Positions 35,701 through 48,010 of a stretch of DNA of 64,000 nt are shown here, piece after piece (position 1 is the stretch's first letter; the number at the start of each line of letters is the position of its first letter). The DNA lies in contig NW_013651701.1 in NCBI RefSeq assembly GCF_000499385.1, forward strand, positions 172,251 through 236,250, in the 5' to 3' direction. Source of the stretch: Eimeria necatrix (Eukaryota > Apicomplexa > Conoidasida > Eucoccidiorida > Eimeriidae). The notes under the pieces are model-generated. The model was not told the DNA's origin. It ran no database searches and saw only the letters and a list, made by a program, of their open reading frames with translations. A program made the translations under genes and the position numbers.

Positions 35701-37730
35701 GCATAGTTTGCTGCCTTTTGCAGACATCAGATAGGGCACTGCATATTATGGGCCTCAGAGAGCCGCTCCATTACTGTGTGTTGTTATCCATATTATGACA
35801 AAGTATAGAACTTTTCGGCATGCTTGTATTTGCCAAAATTCTGCAAATGCTAAAAACAGATAGGTGAGGAAGACCTGTGCAGCATCGATCTGAAGGCAGA
35901 GCGCAGGGCGCAAGCAACAAAAAAGAGAAGGGAAGCTTCGAAATGCTGAAGCAGCAGGGCGAAGCAAAGCAAGGGGTGACTATGTTAATTTAAGGAACTA
36001 AGCAGATATATATAATGCTTTCTGCACATGTTGACGTCCATTTCCTCTGGAGAAAATTAGTACGATCCAAAGGCCAGAGGCCCTGATGATCTATTGCGGG
36101 CATAGGCTGACGGCAATTATAGCTTTTGAAAATGGTTTTAAGTATCTCAGAAGCGTCTGCAGTCAGCCATGATGGCTCGAAGATTCCTGAAAGAGGGTCT
36201 AAATCAATGAGCAGCTAGGGCCCTACTAACCCCGCCTATCAGAAAAATAGGCAGGCGGAGGCAGCATCCCACTGCTACAAACAATTCTTAAGAATATTGA
36301 AGTAGACTAACCTCACAAACATGCAGTGACTTGGCATCGTATTAGGTAGATTAGCACAGCCTCTTGACAGCGGCCACTATTTGACTCTATTTTAAGGCAG
36401 ATGGCGCGTAAAATTTGCACTCGAACTGCTTACAGTCTTTCGGAGAGAGTGTTTAACTGGCTCGTTTGCTCACGGCCTCAGCAAAGCCGCTGAGTCGCTT
36501 TGAGGCACTATTTCTCTGAGGCCGATGTCCAATTTTCTATTGCTTCTTCAGCAAACATACATGGCCTTTGCTGTGACTTTCTCCTCTTCTCCTAAAAAGC
36601 ACGCTGTATATTTTCTAAAGGTGCGCACACAGAGTGCCTTTGCGTAGAGCCTGTGGCTAGCAGCTAGATATCAATGTAAGGGCGCCATGACGCTTCAGGT
36701 ATGTGGCTGAAATTGTCTGTAGTAATGGAGTGAATCATTTGTGTTCCTAATTCGCGGACAGTTAAGTAAATGTTCTGACAGAACCGTTTGGAGATGGTAG
36801 CTAGGGGGAGTGGCTAGTTGTGCCAGTGCGCAGTTTGTTCATATTATGAGTTAATGTCATTTTACTGTAAGATCTAGTTGCAAGGGCGCAAAGTTCATTG
36901 CTGTGGGATTAGGAGTTATGCGGCATTTGCAAAATCGCTGTGCCAATAGCAGTTGGTGCGCAGCAGTATTTTCCAGAGCCAACCTAAGCAGCTTGGGATG
37001 AGAACAATAAAATTATAACACCAAGTAAATCAGACGAAGACGTCTAGTTGTGCGGCAGATCAGGCTCACTCTCCAGCTAAGTCAAGTTCTGGGGGCTGGC
37101 ACTCATTGATGCTGCGGACGCTCATGTGCACAGTCAAAAGCTATGCAAATTTTTTCCTTGTAAGAACTTGGAACTGTAGAAAAGTAATGTTTCGCGTTTT
37201 CTAGTGTACGATCCGGTGCTTTCATTGGAGGAAAAGTCGGAAAAATACCGTAGTCTGCGAGGGAATAAGTGTCGGAGGTGGGCTGAGAGCCGGCCAGAAC
37301 AAGCAGACGGAAAAGCGATGAGCATTACAATCCCAAACCACCAGACAATCACAATTACAAGTCTCCAGAATAATACAATAAAACTGTGAACACTAAAAGC
37401 AAGTAGGTCCTTCAATCTATGACCGTTTAGACAAGCTAAGTCTTCCAATCTTGCTTTCGAAATCCCTCTTGCCGACCGCCGCCTCAACCAAGTCCCGCAA
37501 TCAAGGCATTGAAAATTCTCTTGCTCTGAACACCTCAGCTTTCAGAGCCATTTGTTCCTTCAATGGTTAGTGGGGACTGAGAGGTTCAGCTTATATAACG
37601 ACGCTGAGTGTGCCGCAAGCCCAACGAGGCACAATAAACATATCCACGGAGCATCCTACGCTTGCTGCTCGAGACAAAGAATGTGGCTTAGTCCATATCA
37701 AACAAAAGGTCCCGAAAGGCATTCAGGTGG
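32731..37730. other. Repeat-poor stretch without a supported gene
   Basis: Five kilobases of ordinary composition in which triplet and telomere-type repeats stop. Short open frames occur on both strands, the best being 35100-34759 and 37487-37134 on minus. The latter has one hydrophobic stretch, but none shows recognisable features. One 153-bp tandem duplication lies at 33505-33816. Confidence 0.45.
33505..33816. repeat. 153-bp tandem duplication
   Basis: Two copies start CATGTGACTAGTCA at 33505 and 33658. They share GGCTATTAGAGAAACATTGA and TTATGCAGTTGTTTGTTCCA, with a diverged 3' third. Confidence 0.9.
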
Positions 37731-37731
37731 G

Positions 37732-38208
37732 GATGGAAGCATGGCTTGTCGCTGTTGCGTCTATGGGCGCAGTATGCGCAGATTTTTACAGCCTGCAGGC
37801 CGAACGCATCAACGCCAAGAAATAGAACCCCCAAGAGCAGCTGCCTCGAACGCTAACTTTTCACATGGAAGTTCAAAAGTTGACAGTAAGCCTGCAGCTA
37901 ATGACCCTGCCACGTTTCTCTTTGGACCCCCAGGAGACGAGAAGGGGAAGTTGCCCACAACTGAAGAGCAAAGGCAGACAGAAGCAGCAAATGCAGCTAT
38001 CACAGCCGTTGTCCCAGTTATGGCGGGGGTCGTCGCAACATCTGTTGCCGCTGCTGCTTTGAGTGCTGCATACCCTCTCCTCCTAGGTGCAGCAGGAACC
38101 CACTCCTTAGGAGCGGTGGCCACGGGAACTTTCTTTGCGGCTCTTTCAGGCTTGGCAGCCTCAGCTTATTCGAGCGTTCATCTCTCTAGGCAAGAGGGTG
38201 ATCCTTGA
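37732..38208 (+). pseudogene. Secreted/membrane protein locus needing a frame change
   Basis: The ATG at 37732 opens a clear signal peptide (MEAWLVAVASMGAVCADF) that stops at a TAG at 37823-37825. Another frame overlaps it, running on to a TGA at 38208. That frame encodes a polar stretch, then TTEEQRQTEAANAAI, then two hydrophobic, Ala/Gly-rich segments, and a short basic tail. No plausible intron links the two frames. Either one base was lost or gained (decay or sequence error), or the second frame starts at its own upstream ATG without a signal peptide. I do not recognise the family. A secreted or membrane role is inference from hydrophobicity only. Confidence 0.35.
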
Positions 38209-39719
38209 ATTCATAGGATTGGAATTTTGAGTCTGTCACAACATAGTAACGTGAAGGCATTCTCATTTGCTAACTTTGGCCTTTCTGGCCCCTGTTGCCA
38301 ACGCTTCAAACGCATATAGTTCAGTAGTGACTGAAGGAAACTGGCCTTTTAATGCTTTCGCTGATGAGATTAAAAGCTCCAGTGCGAGGCAAGAGAACGA
38401 CTACTTGTAACCAAATCGCGTGCTGCTGCGAGAGCCCGAAGTGGCGCCAGATCGATGGAAGCTGCCCTTCACGACAACTCAATTTTGTTTAGAATCAGCG
38501 ATTTGCTGGGCATTGCAGTCGGCTAAGTGCTGCACGCACTACAGCAGCAAATTCGCCGTAAGGTTAAAGCCTCCAGGCCGGTCATACAATACTCCGGTTG
38601 CTGGTAGGATGCGTTAGCGTCTCTGAGCCCAGTATAACTGTATTCTTGGCGATCTGCCGCTTTGCTTGAAGCTTTTTCATGCTGCATCTTTTCCAGGTTA
38701 TATGACGGCGCAGCGGCCAAGACGGATGGGCCCAGTCTTCGTACTGCACGACTAACGAGCTCAATGCCTAGTTTACACCACTTGACTCATCTTCCCAATC
38801 GGCATCTGCTACCCAAGAGCTTGAGATGCTGCTTTGGCAGCTTCACTTTGGCGAACTCTTAAAGAGGCGTCACCGTGTAAAGTTTAAGCGCACAGGGTAG
38901 CCTGCACTCACTGCTTCCATTCACGTTTGTGCTATTCTGTCCTTCTTTGCCCCACTCACCGAGCTTATTGCTCACTATCTCGCAATATGCGCTGCTCCTT
39001 AGCTCAAACAGGTGCAGCAAAAGCTGAAACTGGACGTTGCATTCATGCTGGTTGTAGACAACTCTTATTATCAAGCCCTTTGCAGTTTTGTCTCTCATTC
39101 AATTCGGGGAGTGGAATATAGCGTTTAATTGCATGTGCGCGCTAATCAATGCGCATTTACCCCCTTGAGCTCAGTGCTACTGTCTAGCCCTGTGGCTTCA
39201 AGCCTGCAGCAGCTTAGTCAGCTTCGCAATGTTTTTTCCTTCATTGCTACGGTGGAACTGGCATCATGCACCTTTGAGTGCACTCAGCACTTGCACTGCT
39301 GTTTATTGGGTCTCCTAGGGTGACGAGGATGCAACTCTTTGGTTCTATACCACAGCTCTGCCAGCCGGCTGTTCACGAAGGAGCAAGTTCGCTCTTCAGG
39401 CTACTCCTTGTGTTCAATGTGGCCTTCAAGAGAAGCGCCAACCGTGGTCCGACATGAGTTACAACCATATCTTTCTCCCTTTTTTGTAAAAACTACAGGG
39501 GCACATAAAAAATGCGCGCGCATTTCAATTAGTGCTAAAAACAGAAACGCCCAATGGAGACAAAGGACGAACTTGAAATCGTGCAAATCACACGGACGCA
39601 GGGGCAAAACAAGGATTACATGTCAGTTTCACCTCTTCTGATAATAGTTTTCTGACAAAGAGGAATTAAATGAAATGCTGAATGGATGTGGGAATATCTG
39701 GGGGAAGAGAAACGAAAAC

Positions 39720-39928
39720 ACCGTTCGCTGTGCGGTTCGGCGACGCCTTGTCCAGTGGAACAACCGACTAGCCCATTGTGGCTCCTCTGGGGTGAAATAC
39801 TTTTCGTTCCACATTTTTGTAGCATCTTCAATGTTTAAGTCGTCCTTTGTAATTTTTTGGCCGTAGTATAGGATAGCCGTAGCCACTATAGCCCAACTGG
39901 CACATTTGGAAAAATGGCACGTTGCCAA
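39720..39928 (-). other. Exon-like fragment, minus strand
   Basis: A frame on the minus strand contains YYGQKITKDDLNIEDATKMW and then EPQWASRLFHW. This charged, amphipathic stretch looks protein-like and unlike the chance frames around it. No start, no clear splice sites and no family were found. It lies head to head with the + strand signal-peptide exon at 39914, partly overlapping it. Confidence 0.25.
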
Positions 39929-42900
39929 CGGAACTGTTTACTTCTGTTCTCTCTGCTCTTAGCATTAATCGCTCTTGTTTCAAAAAATGAATCGACAGCC
40001 CGCGCCTCCTTGTTGACAGGTGAGCAAGACCGACTAGAAGTGCGGTGGATAAAGGCGTTTTCTTTTTCACTGCTTGCAGTTAATCGCCGCTGGCAAAACT
40101 TTCAGGCACTATCTATCAACAATACACTATCCGACATCGATGGTTGCTTTAAATCAATTTGTAGAGACGGACATCCTTTGGACAACGGGAAGCTCACCTG
40201 AAGGTCAAGGCCAACCAAGACGCCTTTGGGCCAGTCGTGCATGGGAAAGAGTCTCACAGCCTGTACGTCATGCCGCACTGCTAAAACATGCCAGCTAGTA
40301 TACCATTATCGCTGCGTAATGTTCAATCCTTTTCAGCACCGTAATTACGCTGTGGGCGATCCATGGCCGGCTGCGCTCGTGCACATGTGGTGTCGCAGAT
40401 TCGAAGAGCCCTTCAGTCCTTAAAAAGTGCCTTCTCTAGGCGTTCAAAAGCAGAAGCAGATGAGAGGCTGCAGTCCGCTGAGGCTATTGCCATGAGTAGG
40501 GCCACTTCTTGCTGCTTAGCTCCCACGTTTGCTCTCTGTGCTGCCTTCAGTAAACAGAGCTTCCTTACTAAACGCAGTGCACAATTTGGGTGAATGCGGT
40601 ACTCAGGATACTTTGACTGTTTCAACCTAAGCTCTCCCGAAGCAAAGGCTGGGAACGCCATTAGTACGGTTTGTGAAAATCTGGAAGAAGACACTTCTCG
40701 ACGCAACTGCTCGTTGTATGCACTTATAATCGCTGAACAACTCAGAAAGGTTGGAGAATGCATGTCGAAAACGACCCCTAGTGATACTGAGCAGAGAATA
40801 GGTGAGCGTGCCTCAATTTTTGGCTAATCAGCAGCGGCAAAGGGGACTAGGGAAATAGAGAAACATGCCACATGGAAGCCAAGGAAAATAGATTCATGCT
40901 TTTGTCTGCTTCTTCAGAATGCTTGAAACTGTATCGTCTTTTTTTAGTTCACCCATTCCTGCGTGAAACAGTAACTGGCGCTTCAGGTAAGCCCACAGTG
41001 CTTCTTCTTCTCGCTGCCCCTAGTGTGTCTCAAATTAGCTTTCAGCGTACATGAAGAATTCAGCGAAAACAAAGTTGGCATTTCTTGTGCTCCTGGTATG
41101 CGTTATGCAGCGGAAGGATACAAGGATGCTGAACGCTGGTTCAACAGCCTCGAAGTATGCCCTTCATATTTACCTTTGCTAACGAAACAGCGTCGTTAAG
41201 TATAGAAAGGCTTTCCTCAGCCTACTCCTTATTAATTCCCATATTGCAATGCTTTAGTATGGCTTGGTTTGATGCACAGTTCTCGAGTGGACCCCCCGAT
41301 ATTCCCCTGATTCCTGGGGGAGACTCGTTGAGCCAGGCGTTTGCGAGGCTTAACTGGAGCGCCGTCGGCACTGCAGATAACCAGCACATTCTTTTAGTAC
41401 ACTTGTTGAAGAGAAGCAGCCTAGACCTGCGAAGCACAAGAAATGGGTTGAAAAGGGTCTGGAACAGAATGAAAAGGCGACAGCCTACAAAGGCAGATGC
41501 TACCAGACCAGAAGCTGTAGATGTAAGTTGGCCCTCAAGGGATACTTGCGGCAAAAGCGCCAGCTGTGTCGATTGCAAACTGGAATGGTCGTTCTTTAGT
41601 ACTTCCCAAACAACGCTTGGGCTTCACTTTTGCTATGTATTCCTTGCCGCAGCTCCTTACTCGAGGATACGAGCTGTTCGTTAACATCCCCCCGCACGCT
41701 GACCCCGTTGCAGTCCGGCTGACTACTACAATGCTGGCTGACGGGGTGTCATGCCCAGCAGGCAGCTCTCCTAGGATTCCTGAAAAAATTGTGTTGGGCG
41801 GGAGGAAGCCTGTCAAAACGGCTCAGGTTATTGAAGCTGCCATCTTGATAGCTGTTGAGAGGCTCTTTGATGCCAGCGACTGCGTCAGTTTCGACAGAAA
41901 TGGCAACCAAGCGGACATGACTTGCAGGCTACTTGAGAAGTACGATCAGTACATGCAAGCTGGAAGGCCTAAGGCGACGGAGACTGGCTTCTCAGGGAGG
42001 CTCCAGGATATCAAAATCCTTGACTTAAGCTCATCTCCTGCCAGTGGCGAAGAAACTAACATCAGCAGCAGCACAGGCCCATCGCCACCTGGAATGGAAG
42101 CACTTGGAAGGTCCAGTAGCTCACTTAATGAGAATGAAGGGATGAGCGCTCTCCAGGAGATTCAAATTGTTTCACAGGAACTTCGAGAGGAGCAGGCTGA
42201 ACAACTGGCAGAAAGACCCCTGGAAGAATCAACTGGGAGAACGGGCCGTATACTCATGTATACTCAAAATGCAGCTGCTTCGGCTGTTGCTATTTCCCGA
42301 TTGAGTATGTACACTATGGTCAGAAAGCTTGTAGCTCAGCAGCCTTCCCGTGGCATTTGGCTTCTTGGAGCCTGTTGGCGAAATAAATTTGCAAGTGATT
42401 TGCCAATGCCATTAGGTGACGTCTGCTTCTCGCGATCATTGTTTTATTGTCCTTTCAGGCTTGAAGTCGAGCACTGTTACCATGCGCATAGTGACGTTAT
42501 GCTTGCGAAGCTCATTTTTCACGCGGCAGGCAGTGAGACTTTTGTTAGCCTTCATGGGTAGAGAGCTAGTCCCACAAGAAGGACTCTCGATTTTTCTCCG
42601 AAAAACAAACCACGGGAAGCGCTACTTGGGAATGTATCTGAAGGCACTTGTGGAGCTTAGCACAGGAAGCAAAAGCTTCGGCAAACTCTCAGCTGCAGTG
42701 GCTGGTACAGCAGCTGATGAGGAAAGGCGCGTTATTCGCAAGCAAGAGCAACTCCAGGCGTCATTCGTACAGGTTGCAGCTGAACCTGCAAACCAAGGAA
42801 AAACTACATTGACCTTGACGGTTGCAACAGCAGTCTTGTTAACCCTTCTGTTTGTGGCTTTCAGTGCTACTTTTTCATCTGTTGTGGTAGCCATGGCTCT

Positions 42901-42964
42901 TCTTCTAGTTTTTCTCCTGCTCGCAAAAAATCTTGTGAACACGTTCAATGCATTGGGGTCATAA
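39914..42964 (+). CDS. Secreted, multi-exon protein with hydrophobic C-terminus; family not recognised
   Basis: Ten exons can be joined in one frame: 39914-40039, 40080-40262, 40337-40378, 40417-40576, 40607-40801, 40918-40986, 41046-41154, 41258-41522, 41653-42415, 42459-42964, giving 805 residues. The start encodes a signal peptide (MARCQRNCLLLFSLLLALIA). The C-terminal 45 residues form two hydrophobic segments, AVLLTLLFVAF and VVVAMALLLVFLLLAK. Between them lie Cys-containing stretches and a Ser/Glu-rich low-complexity region (42000-42240). The 3' half is the firmer part: junctions at 41154/41258, 41522/41653 and 42415/42459 are good GT-AG pairs. The 5' half relies on introns of only 30-74 nt. 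It could instead be two genes, with the second starting at the ATG at 41051, which also opens with a signal-like sequence (545 residues). Probably parasite surface or secretory, by inference. Confidence 0.42.
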
Positions 42965-45217
42965 ACAGTTGTAGAGAAGCAAAAAAGGGGAAGGAAAAGA
43001 GAGTCACTAACTGGTGTTATTCAGTGATTTGGTATCATGAATCGGCAAAGCTTCGTCTTTCAAGAGCAACTGTATAGACAGCAATCCGCTTGCCCGGAAA
43101 TGGCCCCACAAGGAGACCCTCACCAACAGGAGACCCTGGCGGGAAAAGGTCAAAGTTTCTCAAGGCGTCTTCATTTGCCTTTTTGTGCTGCGGGTTTTGG
43201 CATTCGCTTCACTGAACTTTCATCGCAGCCTGATTTGTTAGGCATTCCGCGAACGCCTGCTGCTCCACAGCAAGTGATTCGCGTGCATCGCGAATTGTTT
43301 TAAAGAGGAACTGTTAAACGGGAACTGCTCTTGTGCACCAAGCCCCAAAGTTTTTTGTAAGCATCCGCAATAATTCTGCGAGAGCCTGAAAGGTGTTGAA
43401 AGATATGCAATCTAACGATAAATTGTCAAAAATTAACCAACTTCCGCAGGTCTGCAGCCTGGAAGTGCGTTTAACGTAAAGTGCATTCCTATACGCAGAT
43501 TAACCTCTGCGCCGGTGTCAGTTTCCCATTTGTGATTTGTCACTTTGTCAGAACTCAGCCCTTGATAATTTCTGCCTAATATCATGCAAGACGTGCCAAA
43601 TTCTGCTGTAGTGGCTTTCACCTGCTACGCTTCTTTTTTGCCGTTCAACTGGGCTCAGCTGTTTGCAAGCCACGCATCAGAACACAACGCGGCACGTAAC
43701 TGCACGCACTCTGTAGGCCTATTCATTCACAATCCACCCAGCAATGGACGCGTGGGGGGAATCTTCTGCGTATTCAGGCAGTGAGTTCTGCGGTTCCCCA
43801 CTTTGCGCTTGCAGCAGCGACGTGCTGTAGGCCAGAACATGCATGCCACATGCTCTAAGAAAGGAATGCTCCTGTATCCGACTTAAATGTGCCGAGCGGT
43901 AGGCAGCTCGCTGTCGTCGCCCTCATCACTAATGCAGAAGCGCGCTTTGAAATCTTTCCCAAGCTAGCGAGACACTGAAAGTATTAAAAACTGCTTGACC
44001 GCACCGGCGGCGGCAGACGCTCGAATTTGAAAAAAAGCATAATAATCAGTCTTGGGTCTACTGCTTTATACTCGAGTGTGTCAGTGCAAAAAGCAAGTGA
44101 CACTGCGCGCTGAGACAACAGAACACGCCCATACCCACAACATCGCCGGCACTAGCACAAATATTGCTGGTAGTGTTCGCCACGGCCTGGGCCCGACAAA
44201 CATAATGCAAATTAATTTACGTCACCACAGAACTACAACTTGCATTGCTCGCAGTCGCCCGCCGCTAGAACGTTCCCTAATAAACAAAAAAGCGCTGCGT
44301 AGAGCGTACATTGCCTCAGTGGAAGTTGAAACCATATATTGGCTTGCTTTATAAACGAGCTGGTTGGAAACGCCTTAACAGCGTGAATCGCAGGCTTGTG
44401 CAGATAAACCCAAGCCGCTCATCGAGGAGTGGAGCCAGCTGCGAGCAAGAAGAATACTATGCTCGCAGTTCCTTCTGTCTGTACCCTTTAACCCCGACTG
44501 CTTCCCGAACTAGGTCCAAACGGTGTGCCCCATCCGCTACAGAACTTCCGGGTCTTCAGCAGCAGCTTATGCCTCTGCCGAGCTGAAAGGAACTGAAGGA
44601 AGCACCACCGCCGTGTAGACGCTCTTGAAAGGAAAGGACTTGAAGGCGCTGTGCCAACTCGCCGCAGCCATTAACAAAGTTTTCCCTTCGTAGCGCTCAT
44701 CATATGTGAAACGCTTGAGCCCCCATTACAACAGACAGCACGAGCCGGAACTGCTACACTTGCTGAAAAACGTGCACTGAACCCGGTAGCTATCTTCACG
44801 GTCGGCCCATCATATACAGATATCCTCAGACGAAACCCATCCATCATAAAAGTGTACTGAATCCCCCACAACGCTAGCCCTCATGCATAGTGAGAACAAA
44901 ACCGCACGACGGGCCTTAGTGCGACGCCAGTTCGGGATGCGGGACCTTCGGAGCCTATTACCAAGATGTCCGCGGCAAAAATGCTGAGGGAACTTTGTCC
45001 TAAAATATTCGGCGCAAGCGCGTAGCATGGCGCTGCAACAAGCTGGCAGTGATCCAAAGGTGCAGAGCGTCATTAACTCATAATCTCTGACAAAGCAACG
45101 CTACCCCCTGTGCGGCATGCACTTCGTCACCTTGTTATTCCACCATGGTTTCGTCCACACAAGTAACACGTGATCCGCAACAATATCCTTCAAAAACGGA
45201 AAGCTTCCCAGTTCGCT
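42965..45217. other. Intergenic, no firm gene
   Basis: A + frame at 43037-43303 (88 codons, ATG start) and a minus frame at 43621-43433 look mildly protein-like but have no recognisable features. The rest shows only short frames and no repeats. Confidence 0.4.
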
Positions 45218-46687
45218 TTAAATAACGTCGGCTATCCAGGTATCCTTCTTTTTCTTCAACAAGTTGTCTCGAACTACGTTTCGACTCTGTTTGTGATCGC
45301 GGTCGACTTTTTGCAAGAGGTTCAAAAATTCCGCAGGAGTCATTTGGTCAATGCTGGTGGCCAGAAGGTCTATCGCCTTCAACCGGTTCGTCACTGCATC
45401 GCTCACGAAACGGCACGGGTTTTTACTGCACGCCTCTCTTTGGATTGGAGTCTTCATATCGAACAGTTTCTTGGCGACTCTAAGACTAGCACAAGTTGCA
45501 CCTTGAAGGGACGCAAGCTCTTCAATGCTCTTGAATGCAGAAGAAGTTAGCACAGACGCCACATTTGACATGATATTCTCTGTCTCCGATCCCCATCGCT
45601 CTGTAAGCTCCAGTAAACCCTCAAGTAGGACCTTCTCATATGTCAGTAGTGCTTTATACGTGTGGAGTGCATCTTGCACTTGACGCTGTGCTTGCCCATC
45701 CTGGTCACCGGACGCGGCTCTCGCCTGAGCCTGTCCAAGCGCCTGTAGAGCGTCATTTTGTCGCCGTTTGATCCTCTCAACGTCACTACCAACCTCGAGA
45801 AGAGCCAGCTTCGCCCGCAGCTCCCGGGAATCCAGGTCGAACTTCGTGTTTGGAACGCGGCTAGCCTCCATGGCAACCGTCGTCAGCGTCCTCCCCACTC
45901 TCTCGTGCAAACCACTGAAGCGTCTATTCACTGCATCCACATCAGCTTCCTTTTTCTGTTCCACAAGGCCTGCGCTTGTGTATCGCTTTGCTATCTCGCG
46001 TGCTACGTTAAACGCATCCGCCGAACGGATTTGCACCGGCACAAATTCCATTTTGTCCTCTGAAGCTGGAGTGCTCGGGCGATCCTCTCGCCATTCCATC
46101 TGTACCGGGACAATTAAGGGCTCCACAAACACTGCAACGTGATTTACAGGCGTCTCCTGTTGAATATGGCCTACCCAAGCTTTCGGCACTTTACCGTATT
46201 CTGTTGCAAAGGCCCCAGGCTGCTCCAACACAAATGGTACAGTTTGTGGCCTGAGATGAGTGCTTCCTTCAAAATAGAACATATCCCCTGCCATAAAAGG
46301 AGCTGGTCTTATTACGGATCTGGACGGCAATCCACCCACAAGTGTGACCTCATTCTCCAGATCTGCGATGAAGCCTCCGCCTTCACTTAATCCGTGCCCT
46401 TCCCGTCCGCCCGAGCCCGACTTGTCCAAGGAAATTTTCGAAAGTTTAGGCATGCAGATCTTTGCTGCCATTGAAGCAAACAAGACAACCGCCACAAGCC
46501 ACAGAGCCAATGTTCGGCTACGCCTTTGGGTGGGCTTGGGGCTACGAACGGGCCTGCCATTGGGAGTGCCCTCATTTCCGTATGATTGTTTTGGGATTGA
46601 GAAATCATCAACCACTGCCCCTTCAAAAGATTCTGACCATTTCGCCTCCCGCTCCCCCAACCCAGGTAGGGTCTTTTTCCCAGTCAT
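45218..46687 (-). CDS. Single-exon membrane protein, family not recognised
   Basis: An uninterrupted frame of 489 codons starts MTGKKTLPGLG; it is the longest intact gene-like frame of the repeat-poor part. Residues 1-58 are polar and end in a basic cluster (PTQRRSR). One membrane segment follows (about 59-78), suggesting a type II orientation with the C-terminus outside or lumenal. Residues 100-210 are mixed. Residues 240-370 are rich in Glu, Lys, Arg, Leu and Gln with probable coiled coil (ALQALGQAQARAASGDQDGQ is part). The last 100 contain a Cys pair (REACSKNPCRF) and a basic tail. Codon use is unbiased and there are no homopolymers. No domain is recognised; secretory-organelle or surface membrane location is a guess. 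Lack of introns is unusual here. Confidence 0.7.
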   Translation of the reverse strand: MTGKKTLPGLGEREAKWSESFEGAVVDDFSIPKQSYGNEGTPNGRPVRSPKPTQRRSRTLALWLVAVVLFASMAAKICMPKLSKISLDKSGSGGREGHGLSEGGGFIADLENEVTLVGGLPSRSVIRPAPFMAGDMFYFEGSTHLRPQTVPFVLEQPGAFATEYGKVPKAWVGHIQQETPVNHVAVFVEPLIVPVQMEWREDRPSTPASEDKMEFVPVQIRSADAFNVAREIAKRYTSAGLVEQKKEADVDAVNRRFSGLHERVGRTLTTVAMEASRVPNTKFDLDSRELRAKLALLEVGSDVERIKRRQNDALQALGQAQARAASGDQDGQAQRQVQDALHTYKALLTYEKVLLEGLLELTERWGSETENIMSNVASVLTSSAFKSIEELASLQGATCASLRVAKKLFDMKTPIQREACSKNPCRFVSDAVTNRLKAIDLLATSIDQMTPAEFLNLLQKVDRDHKQSRNVVRDNLLKKKKDTWIADVI

Positions 46688-47655
46688 CTTGGGGAAGGCA
46701 GGGAGAAACTTCTCCAGCTTCGCCTATTGCCCGAATGCACGAAGAAAAGCCAATCAAAAAAGGATTCAAACTAGCTATATCCATGCCTAGTGTAGCATAA
46801 GAGGCTCCCGCCTAAGTTCTAATGATCGCTTTTGGCGCTCACAGTTCACCCCACGGGGCTTCATGCGACTCCTGAGCATCACTTGCAAGCTCCGGAGATA
46901 CGGGAAGTTCAAGCATCTAAATTCGGTCTTTCATCACTTGGCATACAACATGCAGCTTCTCCAGCTGGGAGATGTTGTTCTCTTCGCGTGCTTGCCTTCG
47001 TGGAATGATGCGAAAACTCGAGTCGCACTCCTGTGTTTTGGCCGAGTAATTGGAAACTTCACCTTAGATAACGCATCATTTTAGAATGGCAAATCGGATT
47101 GATTTATTGATAGATTACTTCGCTGCACAGTGTCGGCAATCTCCAGTGCCAACAGTTCGTTGCCGCTCGGCGCCACACGCTAGCAGTAGCCTTGTAGGTA
47201 CCGCTGGAGTGGCTGAATATGAAAATTCAAGTGCTAGGAAGGTATGTCAGATGTTTTGGGGTCATTTTAGCCCCTGAATGGTTTCTATAACCGGTTTATG
47301 CACCAGTGGTCTTGCATTCCCTAGTCCCAGCGGTTACAGACAGGCCGGCAGCCTATTATAGCCTAGAGAGGCTTCTTTCCTTGGTGGCATAACAAGGCTG
47401 GTCTAACGAGTTTCTGCATGAATTTCGTCTCCATGGAGCCCATTTCTTATGCGCGCATTTTTCTGCGTAAATACTGTGGGGTTCCCCTAACAGTTCCTGT
47501 GGAATTGAAATCGATGTGTTTAGAGGATTTGGTGTCGACCAGAAGGGAGGGAGGGGCATGGGAGGTACCAGTTCCCCAGCTTTTTCTTATTGGGGCACTC
47601 CTGCCGTGGCATTCGATGGAATAGAAGGAACGCAGAAACTTCAAGAGGACGAACT
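46688..47655. other. Intergenic, no gene seen
   Basis: Upstream region of the minus-strand membrane-protein gene, which should hold its promoter. Only short open frames (up to 73 codons) were seen. Confidence 0.45.
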
Positions 47656-48010
47656 GTAGTGCACACCATGCTCGCCCTTCTGACAAATTCTCTACGTTCG
47701 ACACATTTCTCGTAAATAATGCCAAATTATTAGAAAAAGGCCGTCATCTCTCGAGTTGTCGGTCTGATTTTCCCAAAAGTCGCACACTCATGGTTCTTGC
47801 TTTCTTTGCCCGGTGGGGCGGTGGCCCGCACCCGTGCCGGGTGTTCGCAGACACTTCTAGTTTGCACATGCTAATATCCTGATAAATTACCTTACTTTGT
47901 TACTGGTAAGAAGTTTCCGTGCTCGTTCAGCATCGTAACTTTTTATATGCCACGAGCAAACTACCCTCTTAAGCTCACCAGCAGTCCCTATTGTAGTGCC
48001 CGTACACCAC
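47656..48010 (-). mobile_element. Solo LTR-like copy
   Basis: Starts TGTAGTGCACACC and ends near TTGTAGTGCCCGTACACCAC, matching the order of blocks in the LTR at 57461-57885: CGAGTTGTC, CAAAAGTC, GTGCCGG, TTCGCAGACA, TTCTAGT, CACCAGCA. Same orientation as the downstream element; no coding part is attached. Confidence 0.65.

Noticed and set aside
43433..43621. Minus frame resembling a surface-antigen exon
   Set aside because: Some protein-like character, but no cysteine pattern, start or splice partners that I could confirm.
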